Positions 62,501 to 64,000 of a DNA stretch of 64,000 nucleotides are shown piece by piece; position 1 is the stretch's first letter; each line of letters begins with the position of its first letter. The notes beneath the pieces were generated by a model. That model did not search any database and was not told where the DNA came from. It saw only the letters and a list, made by a program, of their open reading frames with translations. Position numbers and translations under genes: made by a program. Source of the DNA: Actinomycetales bacterium (GTDB lineage: Bacteria; Actinomycetota; Actinomycetes; Actinomycetales; Dermatophilaceae). The stretch lies in the NCBI GenBank assembly GCA_016710645.1, contig JADJVI010000004.1, positions 30,459 through 94,458 of the forward strand, given 5' to 3'.

Positions 62501-64000
62501 CTCACGCGGCGGACACCGACGACCATCATCAGGTTCATCAAGCCGACCGGCGTCATTCACGACTCGGGATGCGACTAACGACACTTCCTAACGGCCGCGA
62601 CGGTGACCTCACTGACTCCGGATGCCCCTGATCAGCCACCGGTCGGGTGCTGTTCAACTCGGGGCCGGCGGGTAACCGCGTCTTCCAGGTGGTCCGACGA
62701 TCGCCAACAATGTCTCGCGACAACCCAGGCCTGGATGCTGGTCTGGTGACCCCGGTGCTCAATCTCGACCTGGCTGATCGGCTGGCACGTATACCGGGTT
62801 GCTTTGTGCCTGGCACCAGGAAGTGACGTGGAAGCTCACCCCGAAGAACTCCGGGTTCGAAGCTGACCGCTGCTGGTTGGACGGTGTCTGGGGTCCTCCT
62901 ACCGCCGGGCTTGAGCTGAGTCTCCATGGATTGGCCGCAGCGCCCCCACCTAACACGACCCGGCGAACCTGGCGTGCACTTCGAGCCCTCGACCTGGCGT
63001 CAGGGCGCGAGCCAGTGCCAAGATCTGGTCGTGGTGAAGGTGGCGGTTGGCTGGACTGTGATAACGCGTTGCCCAACGTTGCGTGCATCAAACAGGCGCC
63101 GAACGACCCGGCCGAGACCAACCCGTTGATTAGGTGCCGGGCGACTAACCGCGGCACCTCGATACCCCGACCGACAACGACGCGCAATTCACGACCTGTA
63201 TGCCGTATCGGTGGGCCGATTACCGTCAATGATGGGGACACCTAACAGGGATGATCTCTGGAAACCGCTGGTGAGGACCCGAGATAGGGTATCGCGATGA
63301 TTCTGGATACTGCGGACGCTGCCCCAGAATGCACTAGCCACGACCACAGACGCAGCCGGGTTCTGCTCGTTCACGGGTCTGTCACGGTCGACCGACTACG
63401 TCATCGGGTTTGGCTTAAGTCACTCCGCAGGCGCGGGTGTCGTGCGGTGGCGAACAAATCGACGCTGACGGCTATCGCCGTCGACCGACCCGCTGACTCC
63501 GATGCCGTGCCAGCCGATGCGACGACCAACGTCGCACGATGGTGGCGTTCACCTCTGAGGGACATCAGGGAGCCGCTCCGACGCCGGATGCGGCAGACTA
63601 ACACAGCATCGACGCTGGAGTTTGACTTTCATTCGAAGCGCTGGTCAAGACCTGACGCAGCTGGCTGGTCACGTTCGTGCCGGGTCGAACCGGTGAGCCT
63701 ACCCGTTGCGGCGCTTCAGGCGACGATCGTCGGATGTCTGCGTTGGCTGGCCAATTAGTGACGGATCTGTTGCCGGCTGGGTTGACGTTGAGTGTCGATG
63801 ACGGGCACTATGATGACTTCACGCAGACGCCGGGGACGTGCGCCGCTTCGGCGGCGTTGCCGATGGGTGCGGGTGAAGGCCGATCCGCGGCCTGCCCGCG
63901 ACGTTGGGTTGCCTTGTTTACGGGTTCGGCGAAGAACGTCGCGTACGTCTGGCCGGCTGGTGGTGGTGTGCCGGAGACACGGCGCCGTTGGGTCCGGTGC
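59511..64000 (+). pseudogene. long secreted SdrD-B/DUF11-type surface protein, many frameshifts, continues past the window
   Basis: The ATG at 59511 starts a clear signal peptide (RRGIGAALVMAMAVLGLTVA, cleaved after ASA) and ITKTVVNQKASYAIGEVVTY, the opening of a DUF11-like beta domain. Similar modules (GSNITYRLYSQNTGNSTLTD, SDFSYRFKMQNVGNVPMTNY, DVTWKLTPKNSGF) recur down to the window edge. An SdrD B-type module occurs near 62330-62480 (VGDYFWYD, TNANGVQDAGDTPVQGAVVR). The frame changes every 100-450 bp throughout. The size and domains suggest a large exported adhesin. It is either decayed or the sequence here is unreliable; the 3' end is outside. Confidence 0.7.

Noticed and set aside
1..64000. 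GTATGCC word as an FtsK-orienting (KOPS) or Chi-like polar signal
   Set aside because: My count by eye shows nearly equal numbers in both orientations on each side of oriC, while polar signals are strongly skewed.

Overview
The window is chromosomal DNA of a high-GC actinobacterium. It carries the replication-origin gene order known from Mycobacterium tuberculosis (pcnB-like, mutT4, DUF6049, pseudokinase, trxB, trxA, parB, parA, rsmG, jag, yidC, yidD, rnpA, rpmH, dnaA, dnaN, gnd, recF, dciA, gyrB, gyrA, DUF3566, tRNA-Ile, tRNA-Ala). An ino1 gene with a padR neighbour, many GTG starts and a MoxR/DUF58/transglutaminase/Ig cluster also fit. My best guess is Micrococcales, near Intrasporangiaceae/Dermatophilaceae; this is inferred from gene content, not from a search.

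Layout. 0-2 kb: padR and ino1. 2-13.5 kb (minus strand): a translationally coupled operon moxR, DUF58, TgpA-like transglutaminase, and a 2188-residue Ig/fibronectin surface protein. 13.5-15.3 kb: wreckage of a Tad/Flp pilus locus and a 52-bp tandem repeat. 15.4-20.1 kb: a DUF222/HNH (13E12-type) gene broken by an IS3-family and an IS1634-family element; it can be reassembled exactly to 573 codons. 20.2-24.9 kb (minus): PP2C phosphatase, FHA protein and PknB-type kinase, coupled. 25-34 kb: CCA-adding enzyme, Nudix hydrolase, DUF6049, pseudokinase with a discoidin-like domain, a one-pass membrane protein, thioredoxin reductase and thioredoxin. 34-41 kb (minus): parB, parA, five parS sites, rsmG, jag, yidC, yidD, rnpA, rpmH. 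41-50 kb: dnaA (frameshifted in its linker), oriC, dnaN, gnd, recF, dciA, a rhodanese and two small genes. 50-56.6 kb: gyrB, gyrA, a frameshifted DUF3566 gene, tRNA-Ile, a DLW-39880-type microprotein and tRNA-Ala. 56.7-64 kb: remnants of kdpD/kdpE, a sirtuin, a Crp-like regulator and a long secreted SdrD/DUF11-type protein, all with many frameshifts.

How the genes work together. The right half is the chromosome replication and segregation core: ParA/ParB on parS, DnaA on oriC, the clamp, RecF, DciA and gyrase. It is coupled to ribosome and membrane biogenesis (rpmH, rnpA, yidD, yidC, jag, rsmG). The left half is cell-envelope signalling and surface architecture. The expected murJ, sigM and cwlM genes are absent from their usual places.

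The most striking feature is a short word, GTATGCC/GGCATAC, usually extended to GGTATGCCGT/ACGGCATACC. I count roughly 95 copies by eye over the window against about 6-7 expected by base composition. It occurs on both strands, in genes and between them, sometimes as inverted pairs, and is missing from the IS/13E12 block. It behaves like a genome-wide iterated signal (HIP1- or DNA-uptake-sequence-like) whose function I cannot name. A second dispersed family is a ~50-bp palindrome present three times between genes.
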